From Betaproteobacteria bacterium (GTDB lineage: Bacteria; Pseudomonadota; Gammaproteobacteria; Burkholderiales; Burkholderiaceae_C), in NCBI GenBank assembly GCA_028870715.1, contig JAGWOZ010000002.1, positions 1 to 59,449 on the forward strand: DNA of 59,449 nt, given 5' to 3'. Shown here piece after piece: positions 42,662 to 52,211 of the stretch (position 1 is its first letter; each line of letters begins with the position of its first letter). A program made the translations under genes and the position numbers. The notes under the pieces are model-generated. The model worked only from the letters and a program-made list of their open reading frames with translations, did no database searches and was not told where the DNA came from.

Positions 42662-44509
42662 ATGACCTGGGCTGGAAAGATTTTGCGGGTGAACCTTACG
42701 CAAGGCACCGTCAAGAGCGAGCCGCTGAACATGCAATGGGCGCGCGAGTACATTGGACAGCGCGGCCTGGCCACCAAGTATTTTGTCGAGGAGGTCGACC
42801 CGAAGGTGGACCCTTTGTCCGCCGACAACAAGATCATCTATGCCACGGGTCCGCTCACGGGCACCATGGTCTCCACCGGCGGACGGTATTCCGTCATCAC
42901 CAAAGGGGCGCTGACTGGGGCGATCGCTTGCTCCAACTCCGGTGGTTACTTCGGCGCAGAGCTGAAGATGGCAGGCTGGGACATGATCATTGTCGAGGGG
43001 GAAGCCCCCAAGCCTGTGTATCTTTACATCGAAAACGAAAAGGCCGAGTTGCGTGATGCCTCCCCCATCTGGGGCAAGACGGTCTGGGAAACCGAGCCGT
43101 GGATCAAGAACCACCATCAGGATCCGCTCATCCGTGTCAATTCCATCGGCCGCACCGGAGAGAACGGCGTGATGTATGCAGCCGTGGTCAACGACCTGCA
43201 CCGCGCTGCCGGGCGCTCAGGCGTGGGCACAGTCATGGGGAGCAAGAAGCTGAAGGCCATTGCCGTACGCGGCACCAAGGGCGTGGGCAATGTGCGTGAT
43301 CCCAAGGCCTTCTTCAGCGCCGTCAACGCAGCCAAGAAGGTCCTCCACGACAACGCCGTCACCGGTCAGGGCCTGCCCAAGTACGGCACACAGGTGCTGA
43401 TGAACGTGATCAATGAGATCGGCGCCATGCCAACGCGCAATCACCGGGACGTGCAGTTCGAAGGCGCCAAGGACATCTCCGGCGAGGCCATGCACGAGCC
43501 GCGCAAGACGGACGGCAAACCGAACCTCGTCACCAACCAGGCCTGCTTCGGTTGCACGATCGCCTGTGGGCGGATCAGCAAGATTGACGAGCATCACTTC
43601 AGCGTGGAGAACAAACCTCAGTACTGGGGTGCCTCGGGCGGCTTGGAATACGAGGCGGCGTGGGCTCTGGGCTCGGCCAACGGCGTGAATGACCTCGAGG
43701 CCTTGACCTACGCCAATTTCATCTGCAACGAAGATGGCATGGATCCGATCACCTTTGGCGCCACCGTGGGCGCGGTCATGGAGCTGTACGACATGGGCCT
43801 GCTCACCAAGGAGCAACTTGGCGTGGAAGCTCCCTTCGGCTCAGCCAAGGCGCTCACGTATTTTGCCGAAATCACGGCGCGCGGCGAGGGTTTCGGCAAG
43901 GAAATCGGTCTGGGAAGCAAGCGCCTGACCGCCAAGTATGGCCATCCGGAACTATCCATGAGTGTCAAGGGCCAAGAGTTTCCGGCCTACGACAGCCGTG
44001 GCATTCAGGGCATGGGTTTGGCCTACGCCACATCCAACCGCGGAGCGTGCCACCTGCGCGGCTACACGGTGGCCTCCGAGGTGCTCGGCATCCCGGTGAA
44101 AACCGATCCACTCGTTACCGAGGGAAAGCCCGAGCTTGTCAAGGCGTTCCAAGACGCGACCGCCGTATTCGACTCGGCAGGCGTGTGCGTGTTTACGACC
44201 TTTGCATGGACTCTTGCCGATCTGCAGCCGCAACTGGCTGCCGCTTGCGACGACGGGTTCACCATGGAGAACTTGGCCACCATCGGGGAGCGCATCTGGA
44301 ACATGGAGCGCGATTACAACAACCGCGCGGGGTTCACGGCAAAAGACGACACCCTGCCGCCGCGCCTGCTCAACGAGCCGGCGAAGACGGGTCCTGCAAA
44401 GGGCCTTGTGAACAAGCTGCCGGAGATGCTGCCCAAGTACTACGAAATTCGTGGCTGGACACCCGAGGGCACGCTCAAGCCTGAAACGCGCGCACGACTG
44501 GGGCTGTGA
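42662..44509 (+). CDS. aorB: Aldehyde (ferredoxin) oxidoreductase, tungsten/pterin catalytic subunit (AorB-like)
   Basis: MTWAGKILRVNLTQGTVKSEPL; ATGPLTGTMVSTGGRYSVITKGALTGAIACSNSGGYFGAELK; CFGCTIACGR Fe-S motif; RGACHLRGYT; DSAGVC. Confidence 0.95.
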   Translation: MTWAGKILRVNLTQGTVKSEPLNMQWAREYIGQRGLATKYFVEEVDPKVDPLSADNKIIYATGPLTGTMVSTGGRYSVITKGALTGAIACSNSGGYFGAELKMAGWDMIIVEGEAPKPVYLYIENEKAELRDASPIWGKTVWETEPWIKNHHQDPLIRVNSIGRTGENGVMYAAVVNDLHRAAGRSGVGTVMGSKKLKAIAVRGTKGVGNVRDPKAFFSAVNAAKKVLHDNAVTGQGLPKYGTQVLMNVINEIGAMPTRNHRDVQFEGAKDISGEAMHEPRKTDGKPNLVTNQACFGCTIACGRISKIDEHHFSVENKPQYWGASGGLEYEAAWALGSANGVNDLEALTYANFICNEDGMDPITFGATVGAVMELYDMGLLTKEQLGVEAPFGSAKALTYFAEITARGEGFGKEIGLGSKRLTAKYGHPELSMSVKGQEFPAYDSRGIQGMGLAYATSNRGACHLRGYTVASEVLGIPVKTDPLVTEGKPELVKAFQDATAVFDSAGVCVFTTFAWTLADLQPQLAAACDDGFTMENLATIGERIWNMERDYNNRAGFTAKDDTLPPRLLNEPAKTGPAKGLVNKLPEMLPKYYEIRGWTPEGTLKPETRARLGL

Positions 44510-44510
44510 C

Positions 44511-45794
44511 ATGCGTCGCCACGTGATTATCGGCAACGGCCCGGCGGGGGTCGTTGCCGCTGAAACGCTGCGCAAAAATGCGCCGGCCGGCGATGCCATC
44601 GTGCTTATCGGTGACGAGGACACACCGCCCTATTCACGCATGGCGATCCCTTACCTTCTGCATGGCGACATCACCGAGCGCGGCACATGGTTGCGCAAGG
44701 ATCCACACCACTGGAAAACCCTGGACATCGCGCTCAGGCGCGACCGCGTTAAGGCACTGGATACCGGGCACAAGAGCCTGTCGTTCGAGTCCGGCGACAC
44801 GCTGTCATTTGACACCTTGCTGATTGCCACGGGCTCGAGCCCCGTGCTGCCTCCGATCCCCGGAATTCATGCGCAACGCGTGCACACGTGCTGGACCCTT
44901 GAGGATGCCCGCGCCATCGAGAAGTTCGCTGTCCCTGGCGCCCGCGTGATCCAGCTCGGAGCCGGGTTCATTGGATGCATCATCATGGAGAGCCTCGTGC
45001 GCAGGCGCGTGGCGCTCACCGTGGTGGAAATGGGCGACCGCATGGTGCCGCGCATGATGGGCGAGACCGCGGGGGGGATGATCCGGGACTGGGTACAGGC
45101 CAAAGGCGTGCAGGTGCATACGGGCGCCCGCATCGAATCCATCGAGTCCAACCCCCCAGACATGCAGGCGCCGCTGGCTGTGCGACTGTCCAGCGGGCAA
45201 CGCCTGGCCGCCGATCTTGTTATCAGCGCAGCTGGCGTCAAGCCCAATATCGTTTTTCTCGAGAACTCAGCGGTGCGATGCCTGCAAGGGGTTCTCACCG
45301 ATGAGACGATGCAAACCAGTGTGCCCGGCGTCTATGCCGCGGGCGACTGTGCCGAGGCGTTCGATGCGGTGTATGGCAAGCCCATTGTCAGCGCCATCCA
45401 GCCCAACGCGGTGGACCAGGCCTATGTCGCGGCGCTGAACATGGTTGGCAAACATGCCCAGCTGCGCGGCGTCACGCAAATCAACGTCCTGGACACGCTG
45501 GGGCTGATCTCCTGCAGCTTCGGCCAGTGGCAAGGGGTGCCGGGGGGGCAGGGTATCGAGCTGACCGACCGCGCCGGCTTCAAGCACCTCAGCTTGCAGT
45601 TCGACGGCGACGTCATGGTGGGCAGCAACAGCATTGGCACCACGGAGCACATTGGCGTGCTGCGCGGCTTGGTGGAAGGGCGCGTCAAGCTCGGCGCCTG
45701 GAAGGACAAACTGCTGGCCGACCCCACAGCGCTCATGGAAGCCTATCTTGCGACGGCTCAGGCCCAGAGCCGTCGCAGCCTGCTGGCAGCATGA
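44511..45794 (+). CDS. aorC: FAD/NAD(P)-dependent pyridine nucleotide-disulfide oxidoreductase subunit (AorC-like)
   Basis: MRRHVIIGNGPAGVVAAETLRKNAP; VIQLGAGFIGCIIMESL; GVYAAGDCAEA; adjacent to aorB. Confidence 0.88.
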   Translation: MRRHVIIGNGPAGVVAAETLRKNAPAGDAIVLIGDEDTPPYSRMAIPYLLHGDITERGTWLRKDPHHWKTLDIALRRDRVKALDTGHKSLSFESGDTLSFDTLLIATGSSPVLPPIPGIHAQRVHTCWTLEDARAIEKFAVPGARVIQLGAGFIGCIIMESLVRRRVALTVVEMGDRMVPRMMGETAGGMIRDWVQAKGVQVHTGARIESIESNPPDMQAPLAVRLSSGQRLAADLVISAAGVKPNIVFLENSAVRCLQGVLTDETMQTSVPGVYAAGDCAEAFDAVYGKPIVSAIQPNAVDQAYVAALNMVGKHAQLRGVTQINVLDTLGLISCSFGQWQGVPGGQGIELTDRAGFKHLSLQFDGDVMVGSNSIGTTEHIGVLRGLVEGRVKLGAWKDKLLADPTALMEAYLATAQAQSRRSLLAA

Positions 45795-46111
45795 CTGCGG
45801 TTCAAGCACCCCCTTCGGGATCCGGGTCCGGCCTTGCTGATGCGACTGCCGGCCCGAGCTTGCGCATCACGCTCAAGTTGATGGCCACGCTCACGGACTA
45901 TCTGCCGCAGCCACGCCAAGGGCATCAGATCGATCTGGAGCTGCTCGCGGGCACGACGATCCAGGACGTCGTCGAACGCTTCCACTTGCCTTGGCAACTC
46001 GTGCATTTGGTGTTGGTCGACGGGGTTTACATCTATCCGGACAAGCGTGACACACGCGAGCTGCGCGACGGCGAGACCCTGGCCATCTGGCCGCCCGTTG
46101 CCGGCGGCTGA
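45791..46111 (+). CDS. aorD: MoaD/ThiS-family sulfur carrier protein (AorD-like)
   Basis: Overlaps aorC stop (ATGA); beta-grasp text LRITLKLMATLTDYLP... ending in AIWPPVAGG with terminal Gly-Gly. Confidence 0.82.
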   Translation: MTAVQAPPSGSGSGLADATAGPSLRITLKLMATLTDYLPQPRQGHQIDLELLAGTTIQDVVERFHLPWQLVHLVLVDGVYIYPDKRDTRELRDGETLAIWPPVAGG

Positions 46112-46118
46112 GTTGCGC

Positions 46119-46418
46119 ATGTTCGGCGCTGACGCTCCAGCCTCGACAGAGCTCGATATGGCCATCACGCGCGCCGATTTCGCGCGGCAGCTGGCCATGG
46201 CCTTTGGCCCGCTGCAAACGCCGCACGCCGACACCTACGTCGGGCAAAGCGACTGCTGCGCCTGGTCCATCAGATTGCGACCCGCCACGCCCACACGCTT
46301 GGGACGAATCGTGCTGGAACGCTGGACCGTCAGCATCGAGCTCACCACGTCCACCCCTGAGGGGCGGGCGCAATGGTGGAGCCGCTTCGGCGCGTATTTT
46401 CAAAAAGGCGGCGGCTAA
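46119..46418 (+). CDS. Small conserved-looking protein of unknown function (AorE-like position)
   Basis: 99-aa ORF 7 bp after the aorD-like gene; no recognised motif. Confidence 0.6.
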   Translation: MFGADAPASTELDMAITRADFARQLAMAFGPLQTPHADTYVGQSDCCAWSIRLRPATPTRLGRIVLERWTVSIELTTSTPEGRAQWWSRFGAYFQKGGG

Positions 46419-46599
46419 ACCTCACGCCGGGTTGCCATCGCACGGTGGCCTGCAGGGGGGCCCAGCTTGCGCGGTCAGAACGGCCAGTCCTGCGGTCAGC
46501 CTCATTTCACAGCTGAGCCGGGCGTGTCCCACCCTTGCGCACCGGGTCCATGCACGGCAAATCCGGCGCATGCCCCAAGTGGATGTTCTTGGCGTCCAG

Positions 46600-47811
46600 C
46601 TAGGCTTCACCGCCCTCAAGGACGGTGCTTGTCACACATGGGGTCAGCGCGCTGTCAAAACTGGGGGGCAAGTTCGCTTTGCGCTCCCGCGCAGCGGTCT
46701 GAAGGATTTGAGCGAGAATCGCCGGGATTTCGTACACGGCGCGGTTACGCCGCGCCCTAACCCGCCGCTGATACTGCCCGAGCTGCTGGGTGATGTGATG
46801 CACGGCAGCACGAATGCCGCGAAACGAGGGGAGCACCAGGCCCAGGCCTTCCTCGGCGAGCCACTGCGTGTTGTAGCGCTCCTGGGGCATGGTCCAGACA
46901 TTGCGTGTGACGATCGCAGGCAGACCCAAGTGCAGGGCCTCACTCAGCGAGCCTGGTCCAGGTTTGCCGATGAAAAAGTCGCCAAGCCGCATGAAGTCCG
47001 CAACGTCGGTCGTGAACCCCAGGATCACACGCGGGGCTGCCGCAGGAAGCGCACGCAGCTTGGCGGCCAGAGCGCCATTGTGCCCGCACATCAGAACCAG
47101 TTGCACATCAGGCAAGCGCTGTGCGATCGCCACCATGCTGCGCGAGCCGTGGCCGCCGAACATCACCACGCCGGTGGGCTGCGCGGGATCCAGCCCATGG
47201 GCGGCCGCATCCAGCGCTGGTGCCCGACGGTAGAAATCAGGGCGAATGACCATGCCTGACGTGGCGTGAATACGGCGCTCGTCAAAACCCGCCTGGCGCG
47301 CCTGCTCAACCGCCTTGGGCGTGCCGCAAATGAGGTGCTGATCCTGGCCGGGCTCGATCCAGAAATGCGGCGGATGGTCAGCCAAATCCGTGAGCACGGT
47401 CACATAGGGCACCCCTGGCAGGCTGCACGCGAGGCTTTCGAAGAGAGCGCGGTTGAAATTGGGAATGAGTGACACCACCATGTCCGGCCGTGTGCGCAAC
47501 CAATGCTGCCCCAGCACCTTGAGCAAGGTGGGATGCAACAGGCGGATCAACGCCTGCAGCAGGCGCAATTCCGTGTGCAGCCCCAAGGTCAAACCCCGCG
47601 CCAGCCGTGCGTTGTAATAGTCTTCCGGGGACAAGCCAAATTTCCGAAAGCTGCCCTGCGGGTCAAGCACCTCGGTGAGGTTCACCAAGCGTACAGTCCA
47701 GCCCAACCCGCGGTCGGCGATTGCTTGTTGCAGTGCCAAGGCGGAGGCACGATGACCACCGCCGGCGTTGAAATAGACCAGATCGACCGTGGGCACGCCA
47801 GACCTCTGCAT
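46600..47811 (-). CDS. GT28/MGDG-synthase-like glycosyltransferase
   Basis: VDLVYFNAGGGHRASALALQQAI (MGDG synthase N-term GGGHR), FFIGKPGPGSLSEALHLGLPAIV. Confidence 0.82.
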   Translation of the reverse strand: MQRSGVPTVDLVYFNAGGGHRASALALQQAIADRGLGWTVRLVNLTEVLDPQGSFRKFGLSPEDYYNARLARGLTLGLHTELRLLQALIRLLHPTLLKVLGQHWLRTRPDMVVSLIPNFNRALFESLACSLPGVPYVTVLTDLADHPPHFWIEPGQDQHLICGTPKAVEQARQAGFDERRIHATSGMVIRPDFYRRAPALDAAAHGLDPAQPTGVVMFGGHGSRSMVAIAQRLPDVQLVLMCGHNGALAAKLRALPAAAPRVILGFTTDVADFMRLGDFFIGKPGPGSLSEALHLGLPAIVTRNVWTMPQERYNTQWLAEEGLGLVLPSFRGIRAAVHHITQQLGQYQRRVRARRNRAVYEIPAILAQILQTAARERKANLPPSFDSALTPCVTSTVLEGGEA

Positions 47812-47828
47812 CGCGGCTTGGCTGATAG

Positions 47829-49229
47829 TCAGGCCGCTGCGGCCTCGGCCTCGTCCTCGCCGGGATTGTCCAGGCTAAAAACGTCGGCGTTGTCGTCGTA
47901 GGCGTAACTCTCAGCGTACCGGCCCCAGTCAATCGCAGTATCCAGGACGCGCTCGGCCTCCTCCTCGCTGAAGTGATCCTCCAGCTCTGTCCGAAAGCGC
48001 GTTCCGGGAGCGCGGTGATTGTGGCGTTCGTCAAGCACGGCGCGGATGCGTGCAGCCAAGGGCACGCGGTCGATAAGGTGGCGTGCAAACAGCAGCTTGC
48101 GCTCCTGCACGTCGGCCTCGACAAACGCACGTCCAGCCGTGGTCAGTTCGATATCACCCTCCAGCACCTGGGCGAAGCCCAAAAGCTCCACCGACTCGAT
48201 CAGGGGAAAAAGGTCATCAACCGAGAAGTGCATGTCTTCAGCCAACTCGGGAAGGCTGATTTGGGTGTTGGCGGTGTTCTGCTCGAGCGAGGCCAGTTCC
48301 TCCAGCAGGCCGGCGAGCTGGTTGACTGACACGTGAGGCAACCGGTGGCCGATGCTGATGGCACCGCGCTGGGCAAGGTTGACGCTGGCGGCCGGGCGCG
48401 CGGTCATGATGCCGTAGATGTGCTCGACCAGGTCCCGAAACTCCTGGGACTCGCGCTCGCGAGGCTGCGGCAACGAGACGGGAATCTCGGCACGCACGCG
48501 CCCGGGGTTGGAGCCGAGCACCAGGATGCGGTCAGCCATCAGGGCGGCCTCCTCGATATTGTGCGAAACCAAAAGAATGCCGCGTGTGGGAATTTTGCGC
48601 TCTGCCCACAAGTCCAAAAGATCGGTACGCAGCGTCTCGGAGGTGAGCACGTCCAGGGCCGAGAACGGCTCGTCCATCAGAAGCACGTCCGGATTGATGA
48701 CCAGGGCCCGGGCGAATCCCACACGTTGGCGCATGCCCCCCGAGAGTTCACGCGGGTAGGCCGACTCGAATCCATCGAGCCCGATCAGATCGATCGCGGC
48801 AAGGGCACGCTGCTTGCGCTCCGCGGGCGGCACCTTCAGGGCCTCCAGGCCCAATTCAACATTCTGGAGCACGGTGAGCCAGGGGAACAGCGCGAAACTC
48901 TGAAAGACCATCGCCAGCCCCGGCAGCGGCCCCGTAATCGGCCGCCCGCGGTGAAGCAATGTGCCTTCGGTCGGCGGCACGAGGCCCGCGAGCATGCGCA
49001 GGAGGGTCGACTTTCCCGAGCCGGAGCGCCCCAGCAGGACGAGAATCTCGCCCTCACGCAGGTGCATGCTCATGTCGTCGAGGATGAGCAAGTCGGAGCC
49101 GTCCGGGGCTTTGAAGGCCTTGCGGACGTGTTCCGCTCGAAAGATGTCCACGCCATCCCGCGCACCAGTTGACTGCTCCGGGTGGCCGTCGCCTGTGGCG
49201 TGGTGCAGAAGCTGTGGATTGGCGACCAT
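47829..49229 (-). CDS. ABC transporter ATPase (nitrate/sulfonate/taurine type) with C-terminal AAA-associated extension
   Basis: LLGRSGSGKSTLLRMLAGL Walker A, LSGGMRQRVGFARALVINPDVLLMDEPFSALD; ~200-aa C-terminal domain. Confidence 0.9.
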   Translation of the reverse strand: MVANPQLLHHATGDGHPEQSTGARDGVDIFRAEHVRKAFKAPDGSDLLILDDMSMHLREGEILVLLGRSGSGKSTLLRMLAGLVPPTEGTLLHRGRPITGPLPGLAMVFQSFALFPWLTVLQNVELGLEALKVPPAERKQRALAAIDLIGLDGFESAYPRELSGGMRQRVGFARALVINPDVLLMDEPFSALDVLTSETLRTDLLDLWAERKIPTRGILLVSHNIEEAALMADRILVLGSNPGRVRAEIPVSLPQPRERESQEFRDLVEHIYGIMTARPAASVNLAQRGAISIGHRLPHVSVNQLAGLLEELASLEQNTANTQISLPELAEDMHFSVDDLFPLIESVELLGFAQVLEGDIELTTAGRAFVEADVQERKLLFARHLIDRVPLAARIRAVLDERHNHRAPGTRFRTELEDHFSEEEAERVLDTAIDWGRYAESYAYDDNADVFSLDNPGEDEAEAAAA

Positions 49230-49258
49230 GGTGCGTCCTCGGAAATGCGGTGGAAGGC

Positions 49259-50971
49259 TCAGTCCAGGCGCACGCGGCGCGTGGCCAGTTCGTAGAGGCG
49301 GTGCCAGAACAGGCGGTTGACCAAAATGACATAAAGAGACATCACCCCCACGCCGAGCGCGATCTGCGCGCTTTTGCCTTGGGCCGTGGCTTGACTGATG
49401 AAGGCGCCCAGGCCCGTGGCGACCAACGTCTTGTCCCCCCAGCTCACCACCTCGGCAACAATGCTGGCGTTCCACGCACCGCCAGAGGCGGTGACAGCGC
49501 CGGTGATGAAGCCGGGGAAAATACCCGGCAAGTAAAGGCGCTTCCACAGCAGCCAGCCCTTGAGGCCGAGACTGCGTGCCGCCTCGCGCATGTCCGTGGG
49601 AATGGCAGAGGCCGCGCCGACCACCGAGAACAGGATGTACCACATGCTGCCCAGGATCATCAGTGGGGCCGTCCACGCATTCACGCTGAGATGCCAGTGA
49701 ACGATGGCCACGACGACAAGCGGAAACAACAGGTTGGCCGGGAATGCGGCCAGAAACTGCGCGAGCGGCTGGGCCGCTTGGGCCCAGCGCGGGCGCAGGC
49801 CAATCCACACGCCCACGGGCACCCAGATCAGGGCCGACAGGCCCACCAGGACGAACACCTTGAACCCGGTAATCAACCCGAGCCAAAGAACGTGCCCGAC
49901 CAGCGGCCATCCAAAGTCTCGCGGCAACACCCGCACCAGGCTGGCCAGCGCCCAGATCGCAAACGCGACCACTGCCGCGTAGAACAACCCGTCACCCCAG
50001 CGGCGGTGAGCTCCGGGTTTGGGGCGCTGCTCGCTCACACGCGGCGTCAGGCGCAGCGACAACTCCCACAGCGCGGCCGGGACCGCCGCCAGTTGACGCA
50101 GCAACTGGGTACGCCGCAGGAAGTCGAGCACAAAAGAGCGTGGCGCCTCGCTCGCTGTGGTCATCTCAAACTTGAACTTGTCCGCCCAGGCCACGATGGG
50201 CCGAAACATCAGGGTGTCGTAGAGCAATATGATGATGATCATCGCGCCGATGGCCCAGCCGATGGCCACCAGATCCTTCGCCGCGATCGCCTGGGCGATG
50301 TACGAGCCGATTCCAGGCACGGTCACGGTCTGGCCGGCCACGGTGATGGCTTCCGATGCCACGACGAAAAACCAGCCGCCGGACATCGACATCATGGTGT
50401 TCCACAGCAACCCCGGCATGGCGAAAGGCAATTCCAATTTCCAAAAGCACTGCCAGGCATTGAGCCGATACAGCGTTGCCGCCTCCTGCAGGTCGCGCGG
50501 CACCGTTTTGAGGGATTGGTACAGACTAAACGTCATGTTCCACGCCTGCGACGTGAACACGGCAAAAATTACCGATAGCTGCACGCCGATGAGGCTGTTC
50601 GGAAACATGGCCATGAATCCGGTCACGGTGATCGACAGATACCCCAGGATGGGCACGGATTGCAGCACGTCCAGGACGGGAATGAGCACGCGCTCGGCGT
50701 AGCGGTTGTGGGCCGCCAGCCAGGCGTAACTGAGCGTGAACACGAACGAGACCACAAGCGCCGCCAGCATGCGCAAGACCGTATACAGCCCATATTCGGG
50801 CAAAGCCAGAGGTGACAGCGAAATGGGCATGACCTGCCCCAGCCGATAGGGCACGGCCATCTGGTGTCCGGCATGGCTGACGATGAAGAACAGCGCGATG
50901 ACCAGAGGCAACGCAATCAAGTCGCGCCGGTTCGGCACGGGCAAGGGCAGGCGGCGCAGATCAAGGGACAT
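49259..50971 (-). CDS. ABC transporter permease with two fused BPD_transp_1 domains
   Basis: Two EAA loops: EAATLYRLNAWQCFWKLELPFAMPGLLWN and EAARSLGLKGWLLWKRLYLPGIFPGFITG; ~570 aa. Confidence 0.9.
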   Translation of the reverse strand: MSLDLRRLPLPVPNRRDLIALPLVIALFFIVSHAGHQMAVPYRLGQVMPISLSPLALPEYGLYTVLRMLAALVVSFVFTLSYAWLAAHNRYAERVLIPVLDVLQSVPILGYLSITVTGFMAMFPNSLIGVQLSVIFAVFTSQAWNMTFSLYQSLKTVPRDLQEAATLYRLNAWQCFWKLELPFAMPGLLWNTMMSMSGGWFFVVASEAITVAGQTVTVPGIGSYIAQAIAAKDLVAIGWAIGAMIIIILLYDTLMFRPIVAWADKFKFEMTTASEAPRSFVLDFLRRTQLLRQLAAVPAALWELSLRLTPRVSEQRPKPGAHRRWGDGLFYAAVVAFAIWALASLVRVLPRDFGWPLVGHVLWLGLITGFKVFVLVGLSALIWVPVGVWIGLRPRWAQAAQPLAQFLAAFPANLLFPLVVVAIVHWHLSVNAWTAPLMILGSMWYILFSVVGAASAIPTDMREAARSLGLKGWLLWKRLYLPGIFPGFITGAVTASGGAWNASIVAEVVSWGDKTLVATGLGAFISQATAQGKSAQIALGVGVMSLYVILVNRLFWHRLYELATRRVRLD

Positions 50972-51165
50972 GGGTATTGCAGGTACGCACCAGTGCCGCA
51001 AGCCGCGGCGGGTCATTCCAGCAGTCTATCGGCAGCATTGTGACAATGCCGCCACATGGCAACGCGAGGGTCGTCCGTTGGCCACCAAGACGATTCTCGC
51101 CACAGGTCGTTTTACCATGCGGCAATCGCTTCCTTGCCCCACGCTTGGCCCTGCGCCTTCAGTCC

Positions 51166-52065
51166 ATGCACATCCGCCGTTATCTGCACGTTTCGCTCGC
51201 CGCAGCCGCGGTCGTGATTCTGCTCAAGATGCTCGCATGGAAGCTCACTGGATCGGTGGGATTCCTGTCGGATGCCATGGAATCGCTCGTCAACGTGCTG
51301 GCTGCTGGCTTCGCCCTGTTGATGGTGAGTATCGCCGGTCGCCCTCCGGACGCTGACCACCCCTTTGGGCACACCAAGGCCGAGTACTTCTCCAGTGGCA
51401 TTGAAGGGCTGTTCATTGGACTGGCCGCCGCCCTGATCCTCGTCGAGGCCGCGCAGCGCCTCATTGCGCCACACCCCGTCCACTCCGTTCCGGTCGGTGT
51501 TGCGCTCATCGCCTTGGCCACGGCGGTCAACGGACTGGTGGCGGCATGGATGCTCAAAGGCGCGGAGCGCTTGCGCTCGATCGTTCTTGAGGCCGACGCT
51601 CGCCACCTTCTGGCTGATGTGTGGACCAGCGCCGGCGTCATGGGTGGCGTTGTCCTGGTCCCGCTGACCGGCTGGCTGTGGCTCGACCCGGTGGTGGGCA
51701 TCCTGGTGGCCCTGCACATCCTGCGCGAGGCTTACCAGCTCGTTGCGCGCTCAGTTGACGGACTGATGGACAAGTCCCTGCCGGACGTTGACCTTCTCGC
51801 GGTGGAGCAGCTTCTCGAGCCTTATCGGAGTGCCGACGTACAGTTTGACCATGTTCGCACACGCCGGGCCGGCACGCGCCGATTCGTGGGCATGCATATG
51901 CACATGCCTGCGCACTGGACGCTGGGCCAAGCGGCGCGCTGCCGCCTGGCCGTGGAAAAAACCCTCATGGACGCGATGCCTGGCATCGGACTGACGATCG
52001 AAACGCTGCCTCAGGGCGAGGAGAGCCACCAGGAGGAGCGGAGCCCCAGGGAGCCGATGCCCTAG
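51166..52065 (+). CDS. Cation diffusion facilitator (CDF) family transporter
   Basis: SVGFLSDAMESLVNVLAAGFAL, PDADHPFGHTKAEYFSSGIEG, DARHLLADVWTSAGV. Confidence 0.93.
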   Translation: MHIRRYLHVSLAAAAVVILLKMLAWKLTGSVGFLSDAMESLVNVLAAGFALLMVSIAGRPPDADHPFGHTKAEYFSSGIEGLFIGLAAALILVEAAQRLIAPHPVHSVPVGVALIALATAVNGLVAAWMLKGAERLRSIVLEADARHLLADVWTSAGVMGGVVLVPLTGWLWLDPVVGILVALHILREAYQLVARSVDGLMDKSLPDVDLLAVEQLLEPYRSADVQFDHVRTRRAGTRRFVGMHMHMPAHWTLGQAARCRLAVEKTLMDAMPGIGLTIETLPQGEESHQEERSPREPMP

Positions 52066-52211
52066 GCCACGAGCACAATCGGTGAGATCATTGCGGTGCG
52101 GGACACGCAAGCGCGGACCGGGGTAAATTGAAACCCGGCGCGGGTTTGCACCTGTGCCTGCGCCACTTTATCGCCACACGACCCCCATACGCCAAGACAC
52201 CGGAGCCCGCC

